64,000 nucleotides of DNA from Kaistia defluvii. GTDB lineage: Bacteria; Pseudomonadota; Alphaproteobacteria; Rhizobiales; Kaistiaceae. Positions 44,281 through 53,140 of the stretch are shown here, piece by piece; position 1 is the first letter of the stretch; every line of letters starts with the position of its first letter. A program made the translations under genes and the position numbers. The DNA lies in NCBI RefSeq assembly GCF_040548815.1, contig NZ_JBEPSM010000002.1:744001-808000 (forward strand), written 5' to 3'. A model generated the notes under the pieces. It was not told the origin of the DNA, did not search any database, and saw only the letters and a list, made by a program, of their open reading frames with translations.

Positions 44281-45849
44281 TCAGTGGCCGCCGCCACCGC
44301 CGGCAGGCGCTGCCTGCGGCTTCTGGGCAAGCGGGACCAGCAGCACGATCAGCGCGAAGATGACCGCGAGCACGAGGAAGACGTCCGAGAAAGCCATCAC
44401 CAGCGCCTCGCGCTTGACCGACTGGGTCAGCGTCTTGATCGCCGCCAGATTGGCGTCGCTGCCCATCGTGGCGGCGAAGCCCTTGGTCATCATGTCGAGC
44501 CGTTCGGTCGCCGCCTCGCGGCCCCACTGCACCTGCTCGTGCAGACGGGTGATGTGCAGGTCCCAGCGATTGTTCAAGATCGTGGTGATGACGGCCAGGC
44601 CGACGGCGCCACCGAGGTTTCGCGTCAGGTTGAACAGGCCGGACGCGTTCTTCATCCGCTCGGGCGGCAGGGTTCCCAGCGCCAGCATCGAGACAGGCAT
44701 CATCGACGTCATCAGCGCGACGCCGCGCATCGCCTGGGGAATGAACAGCTCGTTGAAGGCCCAGTCCTTGGTGATCGGTACCAGTTCGAGGCAGGAGAGT
44801 GCGAACAGCGACAGGCCGAACGCCATCATGTAGCGCGGATCCATCTTCTGGCCGAGCCGGCCGACGATCGGCGCGGTGATCATCATGAACAGGCCGGTGA
44901 CGAACATGGTCTCGCCGATCTGCAGGGAATCGTAGCCGCGAACCCGGGCCAGATAGACCGGATAGAGGTAGACGAGGCCATAGAGACCGACGCCGAGCAT
45001 GAAGGAAAACAGCGCGCCGGTGGCGAAGTTGCGGTTCTGGAAGGCGCGAACATCGACGATCGGCTCCTGCGCCCGCAGAACGCGCCAGAAGAACAGCACG
45101 CCGGCGACCACGGTCACGACGGCCAGCGTCGCGATCGTCTCGTCCTGGAACCAGTCATTGGCCGACCCTTCCTCGAGCACATATTCGAGGCTGCCGAGGA
45201 ACAAAGCGAGCGTGACCAGGCCCATATAATCGAAGCGCTGCAGCAGCTTGAAGTTGGGCTTGTCCCAGTCGACGAAGGCCAGCACGCCGAGAGTCACGCA
45301 GATGCCGGGGATAACATTGACCAGGAACAGCCAGTGCCAGGAGAAGATGTTGGTGAGATAGCCGCCAATGGTCGGGCCGACGGTGGGCGCCAGCGTCGCG
45401 ATCAGGCCGACGATCGCCGACACCATGGCGCGCCGGTTGGGCGGGAAGATCGTGAAGGCGGCGGCGAACACGGCCGGGATCATGCCGCCGCCGATGAAGC
45501 CCTGCGCCGCGCGCCAGGCGATCATCTCGCCGATCGACGAGGAACTGGCGCAGCCGATCGAGGTGATGGTGAAGCCACCGGCGGCGATGGCGAACAGATA
45601 GCGGGTCGACAGCGCGCGGCCGAGGAAGCCCGACAGCGGGATCATGATGATCTCCGCGATCAGATAGGCCGTCTGCACCCAGGAGATTTCCTGCGAACTG
45701 GCGGAAAGGCCTGCCTGGATCTCGGTCAGCGATGACGAGACGATCTGGATGTCGAGAATCGCCATGAACATGCCGACCGCCATGGCAACGAAGCCAAGCG
45801 TGCGGCGGGGCGTCATCACGGGAAGGGCGGGTGGTTGCGGACCGGCCAT
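44281..45849 (-). CDS. emrB: EmrB-type MFS multidrug transporter (DHA2)
   Basis: A 522-residue, 14-helix exporter matching EmrB/QacA: RTLGFVAMAVGMFMAILDIQIVSSSL, then ISWVQTAYLIAEIIMIPLSGFLGR and GPTIGGYLTNIFSWHWLFLVN. It works with the adaptor EmrA, encoded 177 bp upstream, to move drugs across both membranes when paired with an outer-membrane channel. A long hairpin at 45941-45992 lies between the two genes. ATG 45849 follows CAGGAGACAGTC. Confidence 0.9.
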   Translation of the reverse strand: MAGPQPPALPVMTPRRTLGFVAMAVGMFMAILDIQIVSSSLTEIQAGLSASSQEISWVQTAYLIAEIIMIPLSGFLGRALSTRYLFAIAAGGFTITSIGCASSSSIGEMIAWRAAQGFIGGGMIPAVFAAAFTIFPPNRRAMVSAIVGLIATLAPTVGPTIGGYLTNIFSWHWLFLVNVIPGICVTLGVLAFVDWDKPNFKLLQRFDYMGLVTLALFLGSLEYVLEEGSANDWFQDETIATLAVVTVVAGVLFFWRVLRAQEPIVDVRAFQNRNFATGALFSFMLGVGLYGLVYLYPVYLARVRGYDSLQIGETMFVTGLFMMITAPIVGRLGQKMDPRYMMAFGLSLFALSCLELVPITKDWAFNELFIPQAMRGVALMTSMMPVSMLALGTLPPERMKNASGLFNLTRNLGGAVGLAVITTILNNRWDLHITRLHEQVQWGREAATERLDMMTKGFAATMGSDANLAAIKTLTQSVKREALVMAFSDVFLVLAVIFALIVLLVPLAQKPQAAPAGGGGGH

Positions 45850-45940
45850 GACTGTCTCCTGGGGGTGCGTTCACCCCTGAAAAGCGCCAGGCTTCTGGAC
45901 CTGGCGGCACGGCCGTGCGCAGACGGTCGGTTTGGTTCAA

Positions 45941-45992
45941 CGAGAGGGGAGCCGGAGGGCCGGTAGGGACAGCATGTCCGGCTCCCCTCTCG
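45941..45992 (-). terminator. 16-bp stem hairpin between emrA and emrB
   Basis: CGAGAGGGGAGCCGGA (45941-45956) pairs perfectly with TCCGGCTCCCCTCTCG (45977-45992) across 20 nt, in the 177-bp gap of the emrA-emrB unit. On the minus strand no U run follows directly. It may be a partial terminator or an mRNA stabiliser giving more emrA than emrB product. Confidence 0.6.
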
Positions 45993-46025
45993 AAGCACTC
46001 CCCCGAAGGAGAGAAGCTTGCTGGG

Positions 46026-47270
46026 TCAGTTGCGGGCCGCGGTGGCGGCATTGCCGCCCGTGCGGCTGTCGATGTCGACCACCACGGAGAGGCCAGGGCG
46101 AAGGATGCCCTTGGCGGCTTCCTCGGCGGGAATGCGGATCCGCACCGGGACACGCTGCGTGATCTTGGTGAAGTTGCCGGTCGCATTGTCGGCCGGCAGC
46201 AGGCTGAACACCGAGCCGGAAGCCGGCGCCACGCTTTCGACCGTGCCCTCGATCGTGGCATCGGAATAGGCGTCGACGCTGACCGTCGCGGTCGCGCCCG
46301 GCCGGATCCGGCCAAGCTGCGTTTCCTTGTAGTTGGCGTCGACATAGACGTCCTGCAGCGGCACCAGGGCCAGCAGGCGCTGCCCGGTCGCGACATACTC
46401 GCCGGGATCGACCGCGCGATTGCCGACGACGCCGTCGAAGGGCGCGCGCACGATCATATGGTCGAGGTCGAGCTTCTTCTGCTCCAGCGTCGTCTGGTAC
46501 TGGTCGAGCGCCCGCTCGGCTTCGACGCGCTGCGCCTGCAGGACGGCGACATTGGCCTCGGCCGTCGTCATGCCGGCCTTGGCCGATTCGACGGCAGCGG
46601 CGGTCTTGTCCTTGGTGGCCTGCGCCTGCTGCAGCGATTGCTGCGATGCAAACTGGTTCTTGGCGAGCGTCGAGGCACGGGCGAGATCGGCCACGGCGAG
46701 TTCGGCGTCCGCATTGGCCGAGGCAATCGACGTGCGGGCCTGCGCGACGCCGGCCTGGCCAGCCTCGATCTGCTTGTCGATACGGTCGATGGCGGCCTGC
46801 TGGGCGGCGATCTGGTTCTCGGCGGCGGAGACGGCCAGCTTCTGGTCGGAATCGTCGAGATAGACGAGAGGGTCGCCCGACTTGACCGCCGTGTTGTTGG
46901 CAACGGCGACCTTGGTGACATAGCCGGCAAGGCGCGGCGCCACCGTGGAGGTGTCGGCGCCGACATAGGCGTCGTCCGTCGAGACCATGAAGCGGCCGAC
47001 CGTCCACCATTCGTGACCGAAATAGGCGCCGGCCGCGATCGCGACGGCTGCCACGGTCAGGAGGAGAAACCGCCGCCGCCCGCCGCGCTTTGCCGGGGGT
47101 GAGGCAATCGCAGGCTTGGCTTCGCCGCTGTTGCCGGGCGCGGAGGGCCGCTCGGCAATGGGCGCAGCCGCTGGCGGCGGCGGTGTGGTTTCGGCGTTGC
47201 GGCGCTGGATCGGCTCCAGCTCGGAAACACCGGTATCCTCAGGAGTCTCGACAAGTGCGACCTTTGCCAT
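46026..47270 (-). CDS. emrA: EmrA-type membrane fusion protein (HlyD family)
   Basis: A 414-residue adaptor. A cytosolic N-terminus rich in Pro and Ala precedes one membrane helix (FLLLTVAAVAIAAGAYF). The HlyD lipoyl parts are VAPRLAGYVTKVAVANNTAVKSG and IVRAPFDGVVGNRAVDPGEYVATG, with a long coiled-coil (about 155-245) between. It pairs with EmrB. The promoter region faces tetR and holds two TGACCGAACCGTTC palindromes at 47306-47326 and 47368-47387, the first 36 bp upstream of ATG 47270. Confidence 0.92.
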   Translation of the reverse strand: MAKVALVETPEDTGVSELEPIQRRNAETTPPPPAAAPIAERPSAPGNSGEAKPAIASPPAKRGGRRRFLLLTVAAVAIAAGAYFGHEWWTVGRFMVSTDDAYVGADTSTVAPRLAGYVTKVAVANNTAVKSGDPLVYLDDSDQKLAVSAAENQIAAQQAAIDRIDKQIEAGQAGVAQARTSIASANADAELAVADLARASTLAKNQFASQQSLQQAQATKDKTAAAVESAKAGMTTAEANVAVLQAQRVEAERALDQYQTTLEQKKLDLDHMIVRAPFDGVVGNRAVDPGEYVATGQRLLALVPLQDVYVDANYKETQLGRIRPGATATVSVDAYSDATIEGTVESVAPASGSVFSLLPADNATGNFTKITQRVPVRIRIPAEEAAKGILRPGLSVVVDIDSRTGGNAATAARN

Positions 47271-47305
47271 GACTCGTCTCCTGTCTCTCAGCCCTGGAAA
47301 AGGGT

Positions 47306-47326
47306 TTGACCGAACCGTTCGGTCAA
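47306..47326. promoter_or_regulatory. TetR-type operator 1 (emrA-tetR gap)
   Basis: TTGACCGAA-CCG-TTCGGTCAA is a perfect 9-bp inverted repeat, 36 bp upstream of the emrA start. Its half-site TTGACCGAAC is like operators of TetR-family repressors. The divergent tetR gene makes it the likely regulator. Confidence 0.75.
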
Positions 47327-47367
47327 TGGCGCTTGAATTAGTCCCATTGACTGGTTAAATCAAGATC

Positions 47368-47387
47368 GAACTGAACGGTTCGGTCAT
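47368..47387. promoter_or_regulatory. TetR-type operator 2 (emrA-tetR gap)
   Basis: GAACTGAACGGTTCGGTCAT shares the ACGGTTCGGTCA core with operator 1 on the opposite strand and is nearly symmetric (three mismatched pairs). It lies 136 bp upstream of the tetR start and 98 bp upstream of emrA. Paired operators of this kind allow control of both divergent transcripts. Confidence 0.65.
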
Positions 47388-47522
47388 AAAAATCGTGCGC
47401 CGCACAAAAAGGCAGCTCAGTTGGTTTGGCCGCCGCTTCTTGGTACTTTTGAATTGGACATAAGCGATCCCGACTCAAAACCGCCTCGGGCGGGGGGATC
47501 GCAGCCGGATGGGAGAAACGCT

Positions 47523-48185
47523 GTGTCACTCGTCGACGCTACCCGTGACACCGATGAAGGTGGAGCGGGGCAGGATTCGCGCAAACGCGAGCAGATCATG
47601 CGCGGCGCCAGTCAGGTCTTTCTTGAGAAGGGCTTTGACGCGGCGAGCATGAACGACATCGCGCGCGCGGCAGGCGTCTCGAAAGGCACGCTCTATGTCT
47701 ACTTCGCCAACAAGGAGCAGCTCTTCGTCGAACTGATCTCGACCGAGAAGCGCGAAGAGGTGTTTCGCATCGTCTCGCTCGATTTCGAGAATCACGACGT
47801 CGAGGCGGTGCTGAAGAAATTCGGCCGCGAACTCTGCGCCATCCTGACCAAGCCCTATTACATCAAGGCGATGCGGTCGGTGTTCTCGATCATCAACCGG
47901 ATGCCGGAGATCGGGATCGAGTTCTATTCGAACGGCCCGCTGCTCTGCACGGAACTGCTCGCCAAATATCTGGAGGCGCAGACGAAGGCCGGCGTGCTGG
48001 AGATCGAGGATTCTCTCCTCGCGGCGCAGCAGTTCGTCGAGCTGTCGCAGAGCGGCATCATGCGCAGCGTGCTGTTCGGCGTCATCGATACGCCCGGGCC
48101 GACCGAGATCGCCCGGCGGGTCGACAGCGCCGTCAAGATCTTCATGAAGGCCTATGAGGCGCCGCAGCCGGCCCTGGCCGGCTGA
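47523..48185 (+). CDS. TetR-family transcriptional regulator of the emrAB locus
   Basis: A 220-residue TetR regulator. The N-terminal helix-turn-helix is EQIMRGASQVFLEKGFDAASMNDIARAAGVSKGTLYVYFANKEQLF in parts; the C-terminal domain is typical of the family (TetR_C, with YYIKAMRSVFSIINRMPEIG). GTG 47523 with GGGAG 8 nt upstream is chosen over an upstream in-frame ATG at 47421. It is divergent from emrA, and probably represses emrAB until a drug or bile-like ligand binds. The ligand is unknown. Confidence 0.88.
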   Translation: MSLVDATRDTDEGGAGQDSRKREQIMRGASQVFLEKGFDAASMNDIARAAGVSKGTLYVYFANKEQLFVELISTEKREEVFRIVSLDFENHDVEAVLKKFGRELCAILTKPYYIKAMRSVFSIINRMPEIGIEFYSNGPLLCTELLAKYLEAQTKAGVLEIEDSLLAAQQFVELSQSGIMRSVLFGVIDTPGPTEIARRVDSAVKIFMKAYEAPQPALAG

Positions 48186-48198
48186 AGCTGGGTGTGAA

Positions 48199-48219
48199 GG
48201 ACGCCGCCCGGCGGCGTCC
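48199..48219. terminator. Hairpin between tetR and L,D-transpeptidase genes
   Basis: GGACGCCG (48199-48206) pairs perfectly with CGGCGTCC (48212-48219) across CCCGG, between convergent stops at 48185 and 48234. There is no T tract; function as a terminator is a guess. Confidence 0.35.
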
Positions 48220-48233
48220 CGGAGCGTTGCCGC

Positions 48234-48848
48234 TTAGCGGACGACGACCTTCGTTCCCACGGGCACGCGGGAATAGAGGTCGCTGACGTCGGCGTTCACC
48301 ATGCGGATACAGCCCGACGAGACGTTGTGGCCGATGGTCCACGGCTCGCTGGTGCCGTGGATGCGGAAGATGGTGTCCTGGCCGCCGCGGTAGAGATACA
48401 TGGCGCGGGCGCCGAGCGGGTTCTGCGGGCCGCCTTCCATGTAAGCGGGCAGGATCCGGCCCTTCTTGCGCTCGCGGCGGATCATCTCCGGCGGCGGCGT
48501 CCAGCCCGGCCATTCCGCCTTGCGGCCGATCTTCACATTGCCCTGCCAGCCGAAGCCGTCGCGGCCCACGCCCACGCCATAGCGCAGCGCCTTGCCATTG
48601 CCCTCGACGAGATAGAGGAACTTCTCGTTGGAATCGATGATGATCGTTCCGGGCTTTTCATTGGTCGCGAAGCGCACGCGCTGCTTCTGGTATTTGTAGG
48701 GAAGCGGTGCACCCGGACCGGTTGCGCGGAAATTGTCGCTGGGCTGGAACAGCTTCTGGAAGAAGTTCTGCGCGTGTGCGCTGCCACCTGCGGTCATGGA
48801 GACCGCTCCAGCCAGCAGCGAAGCGGCTATGACGCGTCGGAAGTTCAT
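48234..48848 (-). CDS. L,D-transpeptidase (YkuD domain), periplasmic
   Basis: A 204-residue enzyme with a signal peptide (AASLLAGAVSMTAGGSAHAQ). The YkuD domain carries TIIIDSNEKFLYLVE near its start and the active-site block HGTSEPWTIGHNVSSGCIRM, in which the Cys is the nucleophile. Such enzymes make 3-3 cross-links in peptidoglycan or attach proteins to it. In polar-growing Hyphomicrobiales they are numerous. GGGGG 6 nt before ATG 48848 sets the start. A paralogue is at 56464. Confidence 0.9.
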   Translation of the reverse strand: MNFRRVIAASLLAGAVSMTAGGSAHAQNFFQKLFQPSDNFRATGPGAPLPYKYQKQRVRFATNEKPGTIIIDSNEKFLYLVEGNGKALRYGVGVGRDGFGWQGNVKIGRKAEWPGWTPPPEMIRRERKKGRILPAYMEGGPQNPLGARAMYLYRGGQDTIFRIHGTSEPWTIGHNVSSGCIRMVNADVSDLYSRVPVGTKVVVR

Positions 48849-49096
48849 GGAGTCCCCCATTTAGGTCCATCGCGCGCGGGGCGCGGTTCTCGAATACGGT
48901 AGAATAGAATCGCGATTGGGATGCGGCAACCGACGTGCGAATCACGCGGCCGTGATTGTGATCGCGTTCACAGAGCCTGCATTCTCCCTTCCGGCCATTA
49001 ATGTTCGGTAACGCGGCGGCAATGTCGCTGTGAGGTCCGTCGCGCCACAGTGCTGGAATACGCTGCGGCGGCGATCCGCTCCGCGTGGAGATCGAC

Positions 49097-50848
49097 ATGC
49101 AAAAGCTCAAATCGGCGCTGGGTACGGTCCTGCGGATCGCGCTTCCCTATTTCCGTTCGTCCGAGATGTGGGTAGCGATCGGGCTGCTCGCGATCGTCAT
49201 TGGGCTGCGGTTGTTCAACGTCTGGCTCGACGTCAAATTCAATTACTGGAACAACGACTTCTACACGGCGCTGCAGAAGAAGGACTGGCCGACCTTCGCC
49301 TACCAGATGTTCGTGGTTTTCTCCTGGATTGCGGCGCTGACGATCATCACCACCGTCTACCAGCTCTATTTTTCGCAGTGGCTGCAGATCCGCTGGCGCA
49401 ACTGGCTGACGCACAAATACCTCGACCAATGGATGTCGAAGGGCACGCATTACCGCATGCGGCTGGTCGGCAACCCTGCCGACAATCCCGACCAGCGCGT
49501 GGCCGAGGATACGGATCGCTTCACCGATGGCGCGCTGTCGATCGGCGTTGCGCTGCTGGGCCAGATCGTCACGCTCGTCACCTTCATCGTCATTCTCTGG
49601 AGCCTTTCGTCGACGGCGCCGCTGATGGTCTTCGGCAAGAGCTACGCGATCCCCGGCTATCTGGTCTGGCTGGCGCTGGGCTATGCGATCCTGGGCACGC
49701 TGGTGACACATTGGGTCGGCAAGCCGCTGGTGGCGCTCAGCTATCAGCAGCAGCGCTATGAGGCGGATTTCCGCTTTGCCCTGGTGCGGCTGCGCGAGAA
49801 TGGCGAGGAAGTCGCGCTGCTCAAGGGCGAGGCCGCGGAGCGCGCCGGGCTCTATGGCCGCTTCAGCTCCGTGCTTTCGAATTTCTACCAGATCATGAGC
49901 CGGACCAAGAAGCTCACCTTCCTCACCGCCGGCTACAGCCAGCTCGCTGTGATCTTTCCCTTCATCCTGATCAGTCCGCTCTATTTCGCAGGCTCCATCG
50001 AGCTGGGCGGGCTAACGCAGATCGCCTCGGCCTTCGGCACAGTGCAGGGCGCGCTTTCCTTCTTCGTCACCGCCTATTCGACGCTGGCGGGCTGGAAGGC
50101 GGTCGTCGATCGTCTCGACGGCTTCGAGAAGGCGATGGAGAACTCAGAGGCCCTGGCCGAGTCCGGACCCGCGCTCGCCGCCGACAGCACCGACGCCGAT
50201 CTCGTCATCAACGGGCTGGTGGTGCATCTCCCCGATGGCCGCGAGATCGTCGACGTGCCGCAACTGACGCTGACCCCGCGCGAGCGCGTCCTCCTGACCG
50301 GGCCGTCCGGCTCCGGAAAATCCAGCCTTTTCCGCGCGCTGGGGGGCATCTGGCCGTTCGGCAACGGCTCCATCCGGATCCCCGAGGGCTCCAACCTGCT
50401 GATCCTGCCGCAGGAAGCCTATATGCCGCTCGGCTCGCTGCGCACCGCTCTTGCCTATCCGCGCGACGCGGAAACGCTCTCCACCGACCAGGCGAGCGAG
50501 GCTCTGGAGGCCGTCGGCCTGTCGCGGTTGGCGGACCGGCTGGACGAGGTGGCGCATTGGGGCAATCGCCTGTCCGGCGGCGAGCAGCAGCGCATCGCCA
50601 TCGCGCGTGCCATCCTTGCCAGTCCCGATTGGCTGTTGCTCGACGAGGCCACCAGCGCGCTGGACGAGAAGGCAGAGGCGTCGGTCTACAATCTGATCCG
50701 GGAACGGCTGCCGCACACCACGGTAGTGTCGATCGGCCACCGCTCCAGCCTCACCCTCCTGCATGACCGCTTCCTCGAGCTGGTCGAGAATGGCGGGGGC
50801 GGCCATGTGCTGGTCGAGCGCGAGGAGGTGGCGCTCCAGCCGGCGTGA
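49097..50848 (+). CDS. ABC transporter, fused permease-ATPase (BacA/SbmA-like N-terminus)
   Basis: A 583-residue half transporter. The membrane part (residues 1-330, about six helices) resembles the SbmA/BacA-like peptide importers, with YFRSSEMWVAIGLLAIVIGLRL and FNYWNNDFYTALQKKDW. The ATPase has Walker A GPSGSGKSSLF, signature LSGGEQQR and Walker B WLLLDEATSALDE. Rhizobial BclA-type proteins of this design import peptides and very long-chain-lipid-related substrates. GGAG 6 nt before ATG 49097 is preferred over an in-frame GTG at 49085. Peptide uptake is inferred. Confidence 0.87.
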   Translation: MQKLKSALGTVLRIALPYFRSSEMWVAIGLLAIVIGLRLFNVWLDVKFNYWNNDFYTALQKKDWPTFAYQMFVVFSWIAALTIITTVYQLYFSQWLQIRWRNWLTHKYLDQWMSKGTHYRMRLVGNPADNPDQRVAEDTDRFTDGALSIGVALLGQIVTLVTFIVILWSLSSTAPLMVFGKSYAIPGYLVWLALGYAILGTLVTHWVGKPLVALSYQQQRYEADFRFALVRLRENGEEVALLKGEAAERAGLYGRFSSVLSNFYQIMSRTKKLTFLTAGYSQLAVIFPFILISPLYFAGSIELGGLTQIASAFGTVQGALSFFVTAYSTLAGWKAVVDRLDGFEKAMENSEALAESGPALAADSTDADLVINGLVVHLPDGREIVDVPQLTLTPRERVLLTGPSGSGKSSLFRALGGIWPFGNGSIRIPEGSNLLILPQEAYMPLGSLRTALAYPRDAETLSTDQASEALEAVGLSRLADRLDEVAHWGNRLSGGEQQRIAIARAILASPDWLLLDEATSALDEKAEASVYNLIRERLPHTTVVSIGHRSSLTLLHDRFLELVENGGGGHVLVEREEVALQPA

Positions 50849-50855
50849 CACGTTG

Positions 50856-50882
50856 TTCCGCGCGGGGAGGCCCTGCGCGGAA
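50856..50882 (+). terminator. Hairpin after the BacA-like ABC gene
   Basis: TTCCGCGC (50856-50863) pairs perfectly with GCGCGGAA (50875-50882) across 11 nt, followed by TTGTTTACC. It starts 8 bp after the ABC stop. Confidence 0.55.
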
Positions 50883-50999
50883 TTGTTTACCCCGATTGAA
50901 CAGTGTGTCGTGTGACGGCTACGTTTCGGCGATCAATCGGATCGTCTATGTTTTGATCCAGACCAATCGAACATGCCGATCCGGCATCTGGAGATGAAC

Positions 51000-51464
51000 A
51001 TGACTGATACGACGTCGCAGAAGCTGATCGTGCCCGCCTTTGGCGGCCTTTACGCTGCATCGCCCTTTTTCGAAGCGGTTCTTCGCTTCGTCGTCGGCTT
51101 CTGGCTGGTCCCGCATGGCGCGCAGAAGCTGTTCGGCCTGTTCGGTGGTGGCGGCATCGAGGGCACGGCCGGCTTCTTTGGCTCGATTGGCCTGCAGCCG
51201 GCAGTCCTGCTGGCAACGCTCGCCGGTCTCGGCGAGTTCTTCGGCGGCCTGTTCCTGGCCATCGGCCTGCTGACCCGCCCGGCCGCCTTTGTCGCTGCCT
51301 TCGTCCTGCTGGTCGCAACGCTGACCGTCCATATCGGCAACGGCTTCTTCATGGCGACCGGCGGCTTCGAATATGCCTCGCTCTGGTTCTTCGCAGCGCT
51401 CTACTTCGTCTTCAAGGGCGGCAACCAGTACTCGGTCGACGCCAAGATCGGCCGCGCCTTCTAA
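51000..51464 (+). CDS. DoxX family membrane protein
   Basis: A 154-residue protein with four membrane helices, DoxX-like: FEAVLRFVVGFWLVPHGAQKLFGL, then PAVLLATLAGLGEFFGGLFLAIGLLTRPAA in pieces and GNGFFMATGGFEYASLWFFAALYFVF. GGAG 6 nt before ATG 51000 is chosen over in-frame starts 2 and 9 codons upstream. DoxX proteins are linked to thiosulfate oxidation or redox defence in other bacteria; no specific role is visible here. A strong terminator follows at 51493. Confidence 0.87.
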   Translation: MTDTTSQKLIVPAFGGLYAASPFFEAVLRFVVGFWLVPHGAQKLFGLFGGGGIEGTAGFFGSIGLQPAVLLATLAGLGEFFGGLFLAIGLLTRPAAFVAAFVLLVATLTVHIGNGFFMATGGFEYASLWFFAALYFVFKGGNQYSVDAKIGRAF

Positions 51465-51492
51465 GTGCTTTTGTTCGCAGTACGCTTTGAGA

Positions 51493-51516
51493 GGCCGCCC
51501 TTCGGGGCGGCCTTTT
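51493..51516 (+). terminator. Rho-independent terminator after doxX
   Basis: GGCCGCCC (51493-51500) pairs with GGGCGGCC (51505-51512) around TTCG, followed by TTTT. It ends doxX transcription before the hisS leader. Confidence 0.9.
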
Positions 51517-51558
51517 GCGTTCCGTGTCATGCGCCGGTGAGGTTGCCCGTTCAAGGTC

Positions 51559-51630
51559 GATGGGGTACGAAACGCGCCGCTAGATGCGGTACGAAATGTA
51601 CCTTCGGATGCGGTACAAGATGTATCGCTC
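51559..51630 (+). repeat. Three 24-bp tandem repeats in the hisS leader
   Basis: Units start at 51559, 51583 and 51607 with an exact period of 24. The second begins GATGCGGTACGAAATGTACC and the third GATGCGGTACAAGATGTATC; the first is GATGGGGTACGAAACGCGCC. In the second, GGTAC and GTACC form a perfect inverted repeat across GAAAT, and in the third nearly so. The array ends 19 bp before the hisS ATG. It may be a set of protein-binding sites or a leader structure. If translated from ATG 51584 it would add MRYEMYL and RMRYKMY repeats to HisS, which is less likely. Confidence 0.8.
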
Positions 51631-51649
51631 GAGAGACGGGATCGACGAC

Positions 51650-53140
51650 ATGGCCGAGAAAGACAAGACGAACGCCTTGAAGGCGCGCCTGCCGCGTGGG
51701 CTCGTCGATCGCCATGCCGGCGCGATCAAGACGGCCGACCGGATGCTCGCCACGATTCGGGGCGTTTACGAGCTCTATGGCTTCGAGCCGGTCGAGACGC
51801 CGCTGATCGAATATACGGATACGCTCGGCAAGTTCCTGCCCGACCAGGACCGTCCCAATGAGGGCGTGTTCTCGTTCCAGGATGATGACGAGCAGTGGCT
51901 GAGCCTGCGCTATGACCTGACCGCGCCGCTCGCCCGCTATGTCGCCGAGAATTACGACCAGTTGCCGAAGCCCTATCGCAGCTATCGCAATGGCTGGGTT
52001 TTCCGCAACGAGAAGCCGGGTCCCGGCCGTTTCCGCCAGTTCATGCAGTTCGACGCCGATACGGTCGGCTCCGCGTCGCCCGCCGCCGATGCCGAAATGT
52101 GCATGATGATGGCCGACACGATCGAGGCGCTCGGCATCAGCCGCGGCGACTACGTCATTCGCGTCAACAACCGCAAGGTTCTCGACGGCGTCATGGAGTC
52201 GATCGGCCTGGCGGGGCCCGAAAATGCCGGCAAGCGGCTGACGGTGCTCCGCGCCATCGACAAGCTCGACAAGTTCGGCCCGGAAGGCGTCCAACTGCTC
52301 CTCGGCGCAGGCCGCAAGGATGAGAGCGGCGATTTCACCAAGGGCGCGGGCTTGGATGAAGCCGGCGTCGCGACGGTGATGAAATATGTCGCCGCGCAAT
52401 CGAGCGTCGGCAACGAGGCCACCGTTGAGAGCATCCGCCAGAACATCGGACTGGGCCCCTCCGGCGTCGAAGGCCTGAACGAACTCGACCAGATCTCGGT
52501 CATCACCACAGCGGCCGGCTATTCCGATCGCATCAAGATCGATCCCTCGGTCGTGCGCGGCCTTGAATATTACACCGGCCCGGTCTTTGAGGCCGAACTG
52601 CTGTTCGAGACGGTCAACGAGAAGGGCGAACCCGCCCGCTTTGGCTCGGTCGGCGGCGGTGGCCGTTATGACGGCTTGGTGGGGCGCTTCCGTAGCGAAT
52701 CCATTCCGGCAACCGGCTTTTCGATCGGCGTCTCGCGCCTGATGGCGGCGCTGACCGCGCTCGGCAAGGTTTCGGCGGAGGCCGAGATCGGTCCGGTCGT
52801 GGTGACGATCTTCGATCGCGACCGCATCGGCGAATACCAGAAGATGGTCACGGAACTGCGCAACGCCGGCATCCGTGCCGAGCTCTATCTCGGCGGTTCC
52901 GGGCCGAAGGCGCAGCTCAAATACGCCGACAAACGCAATGCGCCCTGCGTCGTCATCCAGGGCGGTGACGAGAAGGCCAAGGGCGTCATCCAGGTCAAGG
53001 ATCTGGCGCTCGGCAAGCAGATGTCGGCCGAGATCACCGACAACGCCGTCTGGCGGGAAGCCCGTCCGGCGCAGGTCGAAGTGCCGGAAACGGATCTGGT
53101 CGCCGCCGTGCGCGAGATCCTGGCGCGGCAAGCGGGGTAA
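51650..53140 (+). CDS. hisS: Histidyl-tRNA synthetase (alphaproteobacterial type)
   Basis: A 496-residue class II synthetase. Motif 2 reads [23 protein letters not shown], where standard bacterial HisRS has RYERPQKGRYRQF, and the histidine-binding motif is [12 protein letters not shown]. Such divergent features mark the alphaproteobacterial group that charges tRNA-His with A73 and without G-1. The in-frame ATG at 51584 would add 22 residues drawn from the tandem repeats; ATG 51650 (MAEKDKTN) fits the family better. hisZ follows immediately (TAATG). Confidence 0.92.
   Translation: MAEKDKTNALKARLPRGLVDRHAGAIKTADRMLATIRGVYELYGFEPVETPLIEYTDTLGKFLPDQDRPNEGVFSFQDDDEQWLSLRYDLTAPLARYVAENYDQLPKPYRSYRNGWVFRNEKPGPGRFRQFMQFDADTVGSASPAADAEMCMMMADTIEALGISRGDYVIRVNNRKVLDGVMESIGLAGPENAGKRLTVLRAIDKLDKFGPEGVQLLLGAGRKDESGDFTKGAGLDEAGVATVMKYVAAQSSVGNEATVESIRQNIGLGPSGVEGLNELDQISVITTAAGYSDRIKIDPSVVRGLEYYTGPVFEAELLFETVNEKGEPARFGSVGGGGRYDGLVGRFRSESIPATGFSIGVSRLMAALTALGKVSAEAEIGPVVVTIFDRDRIGEYQKMVTELRNAGIRAELYLGGSGPKAQLKYADKRNAPCVVIQGGDEKAKGVIQVKDLALGKQMSAEITDNAVWREARPAQVEVPETDLVAAVREILARQAG

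Noticed and set aside
51584..51649. Start of HisS at ATG 51584 within the tandem repeats
   Set aside because: It would add repetitive [14 protein letters not shown] residues not expected at a HisRS N-terminus; ATG 51650 gives the usual start, though proteomics would decide.
51551..53131. 526-codon minus-strand frame opposite hisS
   Set aside because: Shadow of hisS; it lacks domain features.
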